From assembly GCA_028554755.1 (NCBI GenBank), contig JAPTOF010000002.1, forward strand, positions 10,775,001 to 10,839,000: a stretch of 64,000 nucleotides of DNA, in the 5' to 3' direction. Of the stretch, positions 26,401-38,571 are shown piece by piece. Origin of the DNA: Cordia subcordata. Its lineage: Eukaryota > Streptophyta > Magnoliopsida > Boraginales > Cordiaceae. Made by a program: the position numbers and the translations under genes. A model generated the notes under the pieces. That model saw only the letters and a list, made by a program, of their open reading frames with translations. It did no database searches and was not told the DNA's origin. The stretch's first letter is position 1. Every line of letters starts with the position of its first letter.

Positions 26401-27620
26401 GAAAAATGATGGAGGATGATGGTGTTCTTGCTGAGTTTTTGTTTTCTAAAACTAGGGATCCTAGGTGACTAACATATATAGTTTAAATAATATATTTTTC
26501 TAATTAACATGTAATTTATCTAACTACAAGTGGTTGATTTGTTGTTTCAGTGAGGTGGTAGTTGATAATGGCTTGGTCTTCTTGACTAGGGAAAATATGA
26601 TGGAGTTATTGTCGGAGAATTTCATTCATGCTTCTGTAAATCATAAACTTTTTTTTGAAATTGGATACATTGTTATAAATTTCAACTTTTCCATTGTATT
26701 AACTGGAAAATATATTTGACTCATTAATAGGTTATTGATTGCTTTGTGTCGCAACCTTCACAAGATATGAGGAAAGAAAACGATAGGATGCCTAGGTGGT
26801 ACATGCCTTCGTTCTTTTCGGTGCGGGTTTTATGTACATATGATTAGCTTACATTGTGTTGGTTCTTTTTTTGATTGAGTTTGCTTTATTTATATTAATA
26901 TGGTATTTTCACTACAACAACAATTTCTGCAATGGATAAAGGGGGAGTATCCTGTGGATACATGTAGGCGCCACTTTTGGTTTAAAGTAGCAACAAAGAA
27001 CAAATACATTAGGAAGCTCATTGACTGTGAGCAAGTATGATTATTTAGATTTTAATGTAGTCTTTTTACTGCCTTTGGATTTGTTCATGCGTTGGTAGCA
27101 TTTTTTAATCGGTTAAATACATTGTTAGCTTTTTTTTTTCTTTGCTTTTTGCAGATTTTTATACCATGCAACTATCTGAATAAGCTTGGGCACTTGGTTG
27201 TTGTTGATTTCACTTGGTGTCAAATCTTGATATGTGACCTCGAGCCCAAATCCACCACGAGAAACCCCATTGGAAATCAAGTGACACAGCTGGTAATTTT
27301 GGGAAATAGTTAAATTCATAATTTACAACTTTTTCCAATTTTTTTTTAACTTGTTCTCATCTTTTTCGTCGCTTTTTTTCCAGGTAAATTATATTCATGA
27401 TCTCCTTGGTGTGGTTGACTCCAGGTAATACAAGACCATGCAGAACGTTAACACTTTCACAGAGAAGTCGGAAACGTGGGTTTGTAGTAACGTTAGGCCG
27501 TATAATTGTGCCATTTATACATGTTTGATGATGAAAACCTCAGGATCTATATCTCCATTCAAGGCAAAGAGTTCATTTAAACTGAGAAGAGAACTCGCCT
27601 TTGCCTTATGGCGCCATTAA
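23460..27620 (+). pseudogene. Ulp1/SENP-like (C48) cysteine protease pseudogene, multi-exon
   Basis: Probable exons: about 23460-23636, 25821-25878, about 25956-26163 (charged, coiled), 26333-26464, 26551-26635, 26731-26820, 26933-27034, 27155-27292, 27384-27424, and a terminal part to 27620. Most splice phases agree. Motifs: LTRENMMELLSENFIHAS then VIDCFVSQ (the Ulp1 entry segment), MPRWYMPSFF, NKLGHLVVVDF with the catalytic His at 27191-27193, ILICD (Asp), and VRPYNCAIYTC with the catalytic Cys at 27507-27509. The usual Q-x-x-DCG becomes R-x-x-NCA. Lesions: a stop in the third exon (TAA where Gln fits), a lost AG before 26933, and a stop after 27424. Ulp1-family enzymes cleave SUMO or related conjugates. 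In plants such genes are amplified and often captured by MULEs; whether this copy was captured is not visible. Confidence 0.6.
23865..25254 (+). mobile_element. Probable solo LTR (Ty3/gypsy-like) in intron 1 of the Ulp1-like pseudogene
   Basis: Begins TGATAAGTCCTAAATAAAT and ends ...TTTTGATGTCCATTA, flanked by AATAG on both sides (23860-23864 and 25255-25259). The text has the character of plant gypsy LTRs: no ORF, and near the end CAATCCCCATGGACTCAACC then CTCACCATGTAC. The end is TA, not CA, which would need one C-to-T change. About 1.39 kb. Confidence 0.5.
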
Positions 27621-27997
27621 AGGAACACGAAAAACCCGGTTGCTGGTCTTTAAAATGTTGCTGGTTGCTTGTGTTGTTTATGTTCATTGCATTACGGACA
27701 ATCTGCTTCTAATTTTGTTATGTTTATAGTTGGGAAGCAGGGAATGTTGTGGACAACTATGGTTATGTTTATGTTTGGATATGGATCGTATGGTTACGGT
27801 TGTTTGTATTTTCGGACAACTTTGTATGCTTACCATGGTATGATGTGTTTTATGGTTATTTGATGAATTATGGACAACCTTTTATGTTTATGGTGAGGTT
27901 AGTATTTTGGTGTATGAACATGGACTCTTATGTTTTTGAGTCACAGTGTTTATTCTTTCTAGATTTGTCAATGAATAAGTTTTTTCTACAAACAAAG

Positions 27998-28138
27998 AGT
28001 TTTCTATTTTCCAGAACTGTTTACTTAATGGGATATAACTTATTTTATATCTTCGAAAACTGTTTATTATAACTTATTTTCTATTTTCGAAAGCTGTTTG
28101 TTATAACTTATTTTCTATTTTCGGAAACTATTTATTTA
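27998..28138. repeat. Tandem repeat, about 37-bp unit, three to four copies
   Basis: Repeated TATAACTTATTTTCTATTTT then CGAAAGCTGTTTGT, immediately downstream of the Ulp1-like pseudogene. Confidence 0.75.
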
Positions 28139-28984
28139 TTCGGATATAAATAATTTGGCAGCCTCAATTGTTGAAAAATCAACATGTGAAGATCCCAATC
28201 AAGGCTTGCAATTTTATGGAAATCAAGTTATTTTCCAAGACAACGACACATATGGAAATCAAGTTATTTTGTGCTAAGGTAAAAATATTTTCCATTTCCT
28301 GAGTTAGGCTAACTTACGTAAGATTACCCTAGCATCTCATTATTTTCTTTTATCATGATCAATGCTTTTAATTTGATTAAGAAATTTATTTATTTTATTT
28401 ATTACTGCTTATTAATATAAGTAATATGTTATTATCATTAAGCACTTTTCAATTTGTGACTACCTTTCCAAAATAAAATTCATTTGTTCATATAAATAAA
28501 ATCTTAAAAGAATATGGTAAATTTTTTGAAAAAAGACTGCAAAAGAATATTCTGGGCATTCCATTATGGGCAAATCCATTGTAAAAGAATATGTTAATTT
28601 TCCTTAAAAATTTAGAACTCATAATAAAGAATTTCTTGAAAAGAGACTATTTTTGCAAAAACCTTAGTCAAACATACTACATGTATGCATATCGATTTAC
28701 CACGCAAAAAAAAAAAAAAATTCCAAAGATTGCAATTAACCTTTATAACAACACAATGCCCAGAAATTGAATTATGAATAAAAACCATACTAACACTATT
28801 TCGTACATAAAACACATTAAACTAAACTTAATAACTTTAAATAAACATCATTCTTAACCGAGAGAAGGAACCTTCTCCATCATCTATCAACCATCACACA
28901 CTTATATTACAATCTAAAGTTTGAACATCCATCCACACGATTACAAGCAAAAAAAGATAACAAGCAAAACAAAGGGTACCATGA
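28139..28984. other. Intergenic
   Basis: AT-rich; a short direct repeat (TATGGAAATCAAGTTATTTT at about 28216 and 28252) is the only structure seen. Confidence 0.4.
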
Positions 28985-29420
28985 TCACTTGACAATACCA
29001 ACCAAGAAATTGACAGCAAGCATAACAACGCAACACATACCCACCAGCCATAGCTTTTTCAACATTTCAACCCTTTCATTCTTGTTGACCATGCACCTCC
29101 ATACTGAAGTGACTTTGTCACTATCTTCTTCATCAACTGTCACCATCTTCTTCATCAACCAACTCACCAGCTTGAAAATTCACCAAAGTACATTGGAATG
29201 GACCCTAGGATAATAGGTTCTCTACTCCTTGTCCAAGTAGCCGATATAGGGACACACCATCGAAACACATCGCATTCATCACACTTGAAGTATAATAGTC
29301 CTTTGGAGGGTCGATTTGTTGAAATAACACGAAGAACATAACATCAATTGCATTTATAGCAACCTCTATGCACGTAACGTAGGTCGAGGGAGTATGTCCA
29401 AGTGCATCCACTATCACCAG
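28985..29420 (-). pseudogene. Possible GRF-type zinc-finger protein fragment
   Basis: A minus frame ends in a hydrophobic helix (LWLVGMCCVVMLAVNFLVGI) preceded by NKNERVEMLKK. Upstream, another frame reads IFKLVDEEDGDS, resembling the YFKWVDE end of plant GRF zinc fingers, which often carry such a C-terminal membrane segment. The cysteines of the finger are not visible, and the 29205-29417 frame has no recognisable domain. Tentative. Confidence 0.25.
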
Positions 29421-30359
29421 TTGACAATGTTTTCACTTCATACATTAAGAAAACAAAAGAAAATAATGAAGTTAAATAAATGGTATCAAACATGGTAGAG
29501 CTTTATTTTCTAAGTACAACAAATACATCCATGCAGAAGAGTTGTGGTGTAAGTTTTAAAAGTGTCACCTGCAAGCGCACGGGTCGTGGTAGTAGGGTCG
29601 GGTCTACGGAGAGGCTATCTATATGTGTGGCTCTAAGGAAAAGTGTGTCCTACGCTAGTTATGTGTGGTCCTACCTACTCTTTTAAGGTTTTTTTGGATT
29701 AATTGGAACTCTAATTTAAACCTAAACTAAAAGGAAAGCAAACCTACCTAACGAGAATGGTGGTATAAACAAGTATAGAAGTGAGAATCTACAAATTTTT
29801 GGGGGAATTTAGGGGTGATTGCTCTGTTGGAATGGATTTAGGTTCCCACCCTTGTTTTGAGGCTATTGATGGTTTCTTTACTCTAATTGTGGGCTTAGTT
29901 TACTAGACTTACCACTTTCAGCTATCGATGCAACCCTATCCCTAATTGGGCCCAATTAGAAGTAGAGGTTTGTCCTAACTAGCTATGACTTTTGGCTCTA
30001 GTTCTAAGTCCCTTGGGTATTGATTAATGTCCTAATAGGGAGTTTAATCTTTTACTTACGTTTCAAACTAGAGATTAAGTCCCCTAGGTCAAACAAGTGA
30101 TAGTGGTACCCTTTTAGTCATGTTTCATGATAGAGGTGATTACACACTGTACTAAAGGCATTAAAAGCTCAATTAATCAACACTAATGTAGTTGCAAGTA
30201 AGGCTCATGCCGTTAGCATGGATTAAGGCTAAGGTGAGGCTACTACAATTAGCATCTAAACACAAATTACACATACAAACTTAAAGAGGCATTTCATCAA
30301 ACACATAGACATGTTTAAATTCAAGCCATAAAATATATAAGAAAAAAGCATGTATAAAT

Positions 30360-32244
30360 TGTTAGGATTAGTATGCCCTACTGCTCACTTGTATATAACA
30401 TTTTGAATGTTGAACAATGTATAATCATTTTGTTAAATAGCATAATGAGTTTCTTACGTATTATCTCTTATATGTTTTATTGATGTATGTATAAAGGTCC
30501 CTTGACTTGAACTAATGACTTGAGTGCACAGTGAGGCTGGACGCACAGTAAGTCCAAGTCTAGATTTAGTCAAGTCATAAATTGAGTCCGTAACCGAATG
30601 GTAATGTTGGGCACTCTACCGGGATAAGGTTATATTGAGCAAGTCACCTTGTTGAGGGTGATATACCTAGGTCATTGGAGGACTTTCCGGATTTGTCTCA
30701 ATAGTACGTGTGTCACGTATTTGACAGGACCATTGTGAGTACATTTTCTAGAGACGTACTATCAAAGAAAGAAAACAAGATACTCACTGCTACTAAATGA
30801 TCATTACTCTTAATCTTGAGCATATGTGGATGAACTAATGAAGTTAGGGTTTGGTACTTTGATTCACTGTGGGTGAGATCTTACTTTATTAGGATCAATA
30901 GCCTTGTGCATTGAGCGCTAAGTTCTAATTAATTGGAACATGCATATGCAATATGGAATCTATGTGCCCTCTTTGGATTGTCCATATTTATCATCCGAAT
31001 CTAGATCTAGTGATAGTACCTTTATGGGTGTATCGGTCATATGGTTTGAGGGTCGCTCCCAAGATCAAGAGATTCTATGACCAAGGATGGTTGGCAATAG
31101 GACAAGAAACCCAATGGAAAAAGATACAGCTAAGGAGGTGATAGTATACAGGCCAAAGGATCGGTCTTAGCCGTGGGTATACATAGATGGGCATTGTGGT
31201 CGGTTATTTAGTAGGTCAAAGACAAAGTTCACATTCTTTTGTGACAAGCTTTTGGGTAATGTCAATTATTCTTGGAGTGCAACTTTGATCTTATGGTGGA
31301 ATAAATCGGAGTTAAAAATAATTATTATTATGTCGCCTAGATAGAGCAAGGACATTTTTTATTATTTTTGGAAGCCAAGGTTAATTGTGTCTTCTTGGTC
31401 CCTTCCTTAGTTGAAATGATCTTGAGAGAGTAATCTTGAAAGAACAAATTTCATAATGTAGTAGTAGCCTTATTGGGCCAAAGCTTGGAATTGGGTTTGG
31501 GCCTTCTTTAAAGTCCACAATAACCTAATTAGGCTTGGATGGTTTCTTATTGGGTTTGGGTCTCCACATGGATTATGGACTATGTGTTGGGCTTGGATTG
31601 TGGGCTTGGCCTAATCTTTCAAGACATGTGCTTGAAAGTTACTACAAGAAAAATTCAAATCGTACAAGTAACTTCTATAACATGTGGCAACCATTTACTA
31701 CTAGGAAAAAGTTTCACACATGGAAAGTTTACAAGGTTTAAGTGCCAAACTTTTTCTATAAATAGGCAATATCTTAAACCATTTCTAGCATCCAAAAATT
31801 TTGTAGCTGATCTCTTTCATTTTGGCAAGAGAATACTACAACATATAGTACACACTTGTTGTGTGGTTTATTTTGCTCTAGATTTTCAAGAGCATATTAC
31901 TTTGCTTCTTCCCACACAAGAGGCTATTCTCCTAAGAAAAGTCTGTTTAACCATAGGGAAGAAGACTAGGGAGTTGCATATTGCGACACCCTTATAGTAA
32001 AATTTTTTTGGTGGCCTTGTTCGTGAGCGGGAACAAAGCTCGTGACGATTTTAGTTTCATCAAAGGCCCCACGCTTCAAGAGGTTAGCTTTACATATTTT
32101 GCAAATACTATTTATGTTCTATATGTTCTTAAGCATGTTCTTGCGTGTGTTATGTGGTTATTTTATTTTCCTAGCATGTTTTCTTGGTAGTATTTTTGAA
32201 AATATGGACTAGAATAGACCACATGTAATATTATCGATCCTACA
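30360..32244 (+). repeat. 5' LTR of element C
   Basis: TGTTAGGATTAGTATGCCC ... TTATCGATCCTACA, 1885 bp. Its last about 165 bases are repeated at 36935-37101 as the 3' LTR remnant. Several short reading frames inside are chance frames. Confidence 0.85.
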
Positions 32245-32246
32245 AT

Positions 32247-32258
32247 TGGTATCAGAGC
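32247..32258 (+). promoter_or_regulatory. Primer binding site, element C
   Basis: TGGTATCAGAGC, complementary to the 3' end of initiator methionine tRNA, two bases after the LTR. This is the usual copia minus-strand primer site. Confidence 0.9.
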
Positions 32259-33855
32259 TTAGGCTCACACGCAACATGCTTAGACTGTGCAAGAATATTG
32301 TATTTGCATAAATATGTTAGTCATCTTGTGAGTGGCAAGATTAGAAAATCTTGTGTTGTATATACTTGTGGTTTTATGTTTGTATATACAGGTAATATAA
32401 AATCCCCTTGATGGTTCGTATGTATGCATGATAGATTTTCGTGTACGGTCAACAAAGCTTGGCCATAGGCGATTTCATGTATAAATATTCATGGTTATTG
32501 CTTGTAGTTTCATTTAAAAGAAGCACAGGATATTTTGATTTCCTTGTAATGTTTCTTTATGAAGCTTATATTAGCAATAGCAAAGTGTATTCTTGTAATC
32601 TTTAAAGACCAAAGAAAAAAAAAAAGAAAACAGTATGGAGGAACACTCTGCTGGGTGAGCTTGCTGGTCGACCGAAGCAGTTGACTGGCTCCTACTGACG
32701 GACGACCGGCTGAGGCAGAAAAAACTATTAAGTGTGCTATTTTGTTGAAGATTGCAGAAAGCTATTAAAGAAGGATTTTTAACGTATTTTAATGGATGTT
32801 TATAATGCATTGACATACGTTTTAACATATTTGCATAAGCATAAACATGATTACCACCTAGAAATACGCCCACTCATTAGGTTTTTAAAATTGGCCAATC
32901 CTATGTATTAATTTCTCAGAGATAGTTAAGTTCATTTAAAAGAGATTAGCTTAGACAAGATAATTGTAAGCAATTATGTCTAAAGATGCTATGCAATCTC
33001 ATGACAAAAATGAAAAACTTAACTTGAGATTTAAAATATGACAACCTAAGGGTCCATGCACCCAGATTTAGGTAAATAATCTATTATGGCATTGCAGTGT
33101 TTTAGTAATATAGAGGGGATTCGCAAAAACCAAAATGTTTCGCAAATCCAAAGGGTGTTTAGATCTAAAACAAAAGGCAAGAATACCAAAAATAGAGAAA
33201 ACCCTTATGTTAAAATATTGAGTGGGACAGGGGACTGGAAGTACCCCACAACTTTCCATATCCGATTCACACTAATGGTAAATGTCATTAACTTCCCTAT
33301 CGGAGGGTGACACTTTTATCAAGATTTAGCAAGATGAATTTAAAATATTTATTCAAAAAGGGTGTTAGTGAGTTTGGCCATCCTATCAGTGGAATTATTC
33401 ACTAAAGATCACCTCACACAACATTGATTAAAGTCACTACCTCATCGCAGGGCTTAAATCAAGAATGTTATGGTGAATGAACATAAGGAATGGGTATACA
33501 CTCAACTTAAATGGTAGGTTCAGCTATCCCATCAATAGAGTTCGCTATCTGATTTAAGAAGCCAAATGAAACAGTGATTGAATTATTCAAATTGGAACAT
33601 ATCCAGATAATTGTCAATTCAAATAAGTGGTGGCGCTTAACTTAACATTTATTAAGTTCGGCCATTCCATCGGTAGAGTTCTTGTGAGGATGTTGAGACA
33701 CTATTACATCGAGTAGTTTAAGGGTTAATCTACTCAAAGGCAAATGATGTAAAAGTAGTTGTATGTTTTATTTCCAAAGATAGCATACATATTATACATG
33801 CATCAATTCCATACTCATAAAATAATTATGATTATATTGTTGTATATCCAGAAAA
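32259..33855 (+). other. Leader of element C
   Basis: About 1.6 kb untranslated stretch between PBS and gag. It contains GGTCGACC at 32666-32673 and related GACGGACGACCGGC, a motif also clustered in the Sirevirus. No domain was seen in the short frames here. Confidence 0.5.
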
Positions 33856-34680
33856 ATGTCTTCGTTCAATCCACTAGCTATAATTCTCAAAGAGCACAAG
33901 CTCACTGGACCGAATTTTGTGGATTGGGAACGAAACTTGGACATAGTACTCACCGCAAAAGAGTACAAGTATGTCCTAACAACTCCTTGTCCTGTTGTGA
34001 GGGCAAACTCTTCTGAAGTCCAAAAAGATGCTGAGGCAAAATGGCAAAAGGCCAATAGTATGGCCAAGTGCTATATGATGGCTTCTATGTCAGATATTTT
34101 GCAGAGCAAGCATCATCATATAGGAACTGCAAAAGAAATCATGACCTCACTGTCTTGTATGTTTGCCAATAAGAGTAGGCCCGCAAGGCAAGGTGTCTTT
34201 AGAGAAATTATGAATCAAAGGATGGCAGAAGGAGCATATGTCAAAGAGCATACGCTCAAAATGATGGATTACTTCAATACTGCCGAGATCCTAGGGGCAA
34301 ACATAGATGAACAGTCAAAGGTAGACATGATTTAGGAGACTCCACCACTGTCTTACACCCAGTTCAAGCTTAATTATAATATGGGCAAGATGAACATAGA
34401 TATGACAGAATTAATGAAAGAGCTCTTAGCTGCAGAAGCCATAATGAAAAATAAGGGCCATGTAAACATAGTTCAAGCATCCACTTCTGGACTTAACCCG
34501 AAAGGGAAGAAGTTCAAAGGAAAGGGGAAGCAAAAACGTGGTCAAAGGAAAAAGAAGAAAAATGGCAAACAGCCCAAACAATTAACAGGTGAAAAGCCCA
34601 AGCATAAGTGCTTTAAGTGTGGCCAGAAAGGGCACTGGAAAAGGGATTGCCTGAAGTACCTGGCACGAGGCCAGATAGGT
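33856..34680 (+). pseudogene. gag of element C
   Basis: Starts MSSFNPLAIILKEHKLTGPN followed by FVDWERNLD, a copia gag N-terminus. A CCHC zinc knuckle (CFKCGQKGHWKRDC) lies at 34609-34650. The frame is continuous with the protease region but has a TAG at 34333-34335. Gag would form the particle and bind RNA. Confidence 0.8.
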
Positions 34681-36935
34681 ACACCTCTTTTGTTCTACAT
34701 TGAAACTTGTTTAGTGGTTAATTCTACTGATTCTTGGATTGTGGACTCTAGAGCCACTAACCATATTTACAATTCTTTGGATTGGTTTCAGGAAATAAAG
34801 GAACTAGCTAAAGGGGAATTTGCTCTGAGAATGGGTAACGGAGCAAAAGTATGGGTTGTTGCAGTGGGAGGAATGTGCTTAAATTTTTCATGTAATAGAA
34901 AGTTATTTTTGAACAACGTTTATTATGTTCCGGATGTACGTAAAAACCTTATTTCTATTTTGCAATTAATATTAGATGGTTTTTGCATTAATTTCCATTC
35001 TGGTGTTGATATTAGTAGAGATGGAAATATTATTTGTTCCGGTATATAAAACCTATTACAAACTCACTGCATAATATAGAACAAACTAATTCTCAAAAAA
35101 GGAAGGTTTCTTTGACCAATGATACGTATCTTTGGCATCTACGCTTAGGACATATTAGTTTAAAGTGAATTCAGAGATTAGTCGAGGATGGACATCTTAG
35201 CTCATTAGATCTCAAAGATCTACCTCCATGTGAATTTTTCCTCGAAGAAAAGATAACCAAACGGTCATTTCCTTCTAGAGGAGAAAGGACCAAAGAAGTA
35301 TTGGAATTGGTTTATACCGATATGTGTGGTCCTATGAGCAAACCAGCACGAGGAGGTTATGAGTATTTCATTACCTTTACTGATGATTACTCTAGGTATA
35401 GATATGTACATCTGATGTGACGCAAGTCTGAATCCTTTGAGAAATTCAAAGAGTTCAAGGTTGACGCAAAGCGGAAATTAGATAAACGTATCAAAGCCCT
35501 TTGGTCTGATCGAGGTGGCGAATACTTCTTGGGTGAGTTCAAAGACTATCTTGCACAAGAAGGGATTGTGTCTCAATTGACTGCACTAGGGACTTCTCAG
35601 CAAAATGGTGTAGCAAAGAGAAGAAATCACACCCTATTAAATATGGTTAGGTCAATGATCAGTCATGCATCATTACCATTATCTTTTTAGGGGTACGCCC
35701 TTGAGACAGTAGCATACATCTTGAACTTGGTACCATCTAAATTAGTACTTAGGACACCACAAGAAATGTAAACCGGGCATAAGCCTAGTTTAAATCATCT
35801 CCACATTTGAGGTTGTCCAGCTTATATACTTAATAGTAATGCTTCAAAGTTAGAACCAAGATCCAAGTTGTGTTATTTTATTGGGTATCCTAAGGGAGCT
35901 AGAGGTGGGATTTTTTATAATCTTAAGAAGCAAAAGGTGCTTATAAGCACCCATGCTAGATACTTAGAGAATGGTGAAATGATCCCAAAAACACCAGATT
36001 CTGAAGTTGTTCTAGAAAAAATTTCACAAGAATCTCTAGTAAAACCTGTGGTAATTATAAATGAAAAGGAAACAACATATTACACCTAATATATTGGAGC
36101 CTCATCGTAGTGGAAAGATGTTCAGGCCTCCTGATAAATATTATGGAAAGTTCTTTCAGACTTATTCAGAGGATCAGGAGGTAGATCCCACAAGTTATGA
36201 TGAAGCAGTTTCTAAAATAGATGCCGACCAATGGCATAAGGCAATGGATTCAGAGTTAGAATCTATGTATTCTAACAAAGTCTGGGATCTTGTAATTGCA
36301 CCTGAAAGGGTAAAACCTATAGGGTGCAAATGGGTCTACAAGAGGAAAAGAGGAGTCGAAAAGTTGAAACCTTTAAAGCAAGGTCGGTGGCGAAAGGTTA
36401 TACTAAAAAAGAAGGGATTGATTATGAGGAAACTTTCTTACCGGTAGCCATGCTTAAATCCATCAGGATACTTCTTGCCATCGCATGTCATTATGACTAC
36501 GAGATATGGCAAATGGACGTCAAGACAGTTTTTCCAAATAGAGAGCTTAACGAGACCATTTATATGACACAACCAGATGGATATGTTGCCAAAGGCCAGG
36601 AACATGTGGTTTGTAAGTTAAAAAAGTCCATTTATGGATTAAAGCAAGCATCTAGAGCATGGAACATCAAATTTGATCGTGCAATTAAATCTTATGGTTT
36701 TGATCAAAATATTGATGAACATTGCGTGTATAAGAGGCGTAATGGAAATGCTGTAGCTTTTTTAGTTCTATATGTGGATGATATCCTACTTATTGGTATT
36801 TATATGGGGATGTTATCATCCATCAAGGTTTGGCTTTCTACTCAATTTCAAATGAAGGATTGAGAAGAAGCTAGTTATGTTCTAGGCATCAAGCTTATGC
36901 GAGATCATAAGAACAGAAGGCTAGCCCTATCTCAA
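34681..36935 (+). pseudogene. pol (protease, integrase, RT) of element C
   Basis: Protease: SWIVDSRATNH at 34735-34767, where the usual DSGA reads DSRA (GGA to AGA). Pre-integrase LWHLRLGHIS near 35130. Integrase: TDDYSRY and ALWSDRGGEY retained, but the catalytic Glu in QQNGVAERR is Lys (AAG, 35616-35618). RT: QMDVKTVFPN, IYGLKQASRAWN and the YVDD box (about 36772) are intact. Stops occur at Trp or Arg positions (for example TGA at 35418-35420), with frameshifts near 35050 and 36340. The text stops at LALSQE, where a deletion joins it to the LTR. Confidence 0.8.
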
Positions 36936-37101
36936 GAGATTAGCTTTACATATTTTGCAAATACTAGTTATGTTCTATATGTTCTTAAGCATGTTCTTGT
37001 GTGTGTTATGTGGTTATTTTATTTTTCCTAGCATGTTTTCTTGGTAGTATTTTTGAAAATATGGACTAGGATAGACCATATGTAATATTTTCGATCCTAC
37101 A
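36935..37101 (+). repeat. 3' LTR remnant of element C
   Basis: GATTAGCTTTACATATTTTG through TTTTCGATCCTACA matches the last part of the 5' LTR with few differences. The deletion joint is at TCAAGAG, which is present both in the RT-downstream sequence and in the LTR, suggesting microhomology-mediated loss. Confidence 0.8.
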
Positions 37102-37915
37102 TAAATAACCATCAATATCTCAAAACAAGTATTTAGATCCTTAACCCATTACAAAAATAGCAATCATCTCTAATTTAGAGCTAATCTAACATATTATAGA
37201 CAAGAATAAAGGGAAGAGTGAAAAGCTCTCTCATTATCCTTGCTTGCACTTTACAAATCTTGCTCCAAAACCCTTAATATCCTTGTTTGATCTTCAAATT
37301 CAAGCTTGTTTATTGATAGAATTGATGTGGGATTGTGCATGTAAGGTGGATGAGTGATAGAATTAGGGTTTAGTGTAATGGGTATGGAGGATGGGGTTGA
37401 ATAAGGTTCAAGGTTCTTATGAATAGCCCTAAATAGGAGTTTTTTAAAGCTGTCAACGGGCGTTATCGGAAGTCCAACCGGTCGACAAGCAAAATAGGGG
37501 CTAGGTGACTGGTAAATTGACTTGCTCTCTGTCTCTGCTGGTTTCCCTATTGGTCAACTAGCTAGGGCTGCATTATGCTTCAATCTTGGCCGATTTTGCT
37601 TCAGTCGCTCCCGCTTGCTTCAAACCTTATCCACTTGCTTCCAAACCCACTTTTCTTGCTCTTTTCATCCTCAAAACCCTTTGTAAGCTTTGTCCACTTA
37701 ATCAAGATCTTCAATCAAGCTCCAATTCTCATATAAAACAAGGAATAAGTGCACATTAGTGTAGTATTTATGTTCTAAGCTCAATTATGGACATTTGGAG
37801 CCTAATATGCATAAGTATAGTATAGATGCTATACTAATATGCCTAATAAAGCATAAATCACCTCAAAACAAGTATAGAAATGTAATGCAAACACACAAAA
37901 GACCAAGTCATATCA

Positions 37916-38571
37916 AGTGGAAGAAAGAAAGAGAGGATGAGAGGTTGAGATATTACGTACCTGGGTGTGCGTGGTTAGGAGGAAGAAGAGAGCAGAAGAG
38001 AGCCAGTATATGCTTGAAGGGGTGTTAGGGTTTATGGTTAAGAGGAGAGCTAAAAGAGAGAGAGTGAGAAAGTGTTGTTTTAAGTGGATGTTGTATGTGT
38101 TTAGTGAGAGTAAAAAAAAAGAAAAGAAAGAAGGAGAATAAAGAGTAAGGGGATTGAGTGTGGGTGTGAGTCTTTGGGGCAATGGGGAGTGGGGGTGATG
38201 TGATGTGACAGGTAGGTTAGGGTGGTAGACTAAGGTAGTGTTGGGAGGAAATTAAAATTTTAGAGGGAATGGTGAAAATTAAAATATTTTGATTAATGAC
38301 TACAAAATTAAACCAATTTTTTTCAACACATAGAAATTTAAATAAAATATACGTATTAAATATTAATTAATAGTATTATTAATATTAATATTATGTGACA
38401 AATGAAATTAATATTAAATAGCTAAATGACAACATTGAATTAAGTAAGTTAACAAATTATTAAATAACAACATTAAATTAAATAAATTAACTAATTATGA
38501 TATTACATTGTCAAATTAAATAAGTTAAATAATTACTAAATTATAATATATAGACTATTTTGGAATCTAAA
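37916..38571. other. Purine-rich then AT-rich intergenic
   Basis: 37916-38170 is GA-rich (possibly a 5' UTR or promoter of something lost); 38250-38560 is very AT-rich with repeated ATTAATATTAAAT words. No gene supported. Confidence 0.35.

Larger units (their letters stand above)
30360..37101 (+). mobile_element. Decayed Ty1/copia retrotransposon (element C), TSD TAAAT
   Basis: Order on the plus strand: 5' LTR, PBS, long leader, gag, protease, integrase, reverse transcriptase, then a short remnant of the 3' LTR. The flanking TAAAT (30355-30359 and 37102-37106) is a perfect 5-bp duplication, so the ends are secure. RNase H and about nine tenths of the 3' LTR are deleted. Integrase precedes RT, which is the copia order. 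Confidence 0.85.
29545..37915 (-). mobile_element. Probable Ty3/gypsy-type solo LTR split by a copia insertion
   Basis: The left part is 29545-30359 and the right part 37107-37915. On the minus strand it begins TGATATGACTTGGTC and ends ...AAAACTTACACCA, with the TGCAGGTGACACTTTTAAAA segment typical of plant gypsy LTR ends. Flanks are AGTTG (29540-29544) and AGTGG (37916-37920), four of five bases matching. Without the insertion it is about 1.6 kb. No internal region accompanies it. Confidence 0.45.

Noticed and set aside
31535..32190. Overlapping plus frames of 60-152 codons
   Set aside because: Inside the 5' LTR of element C; no similarity to proteins and not in gag frame.
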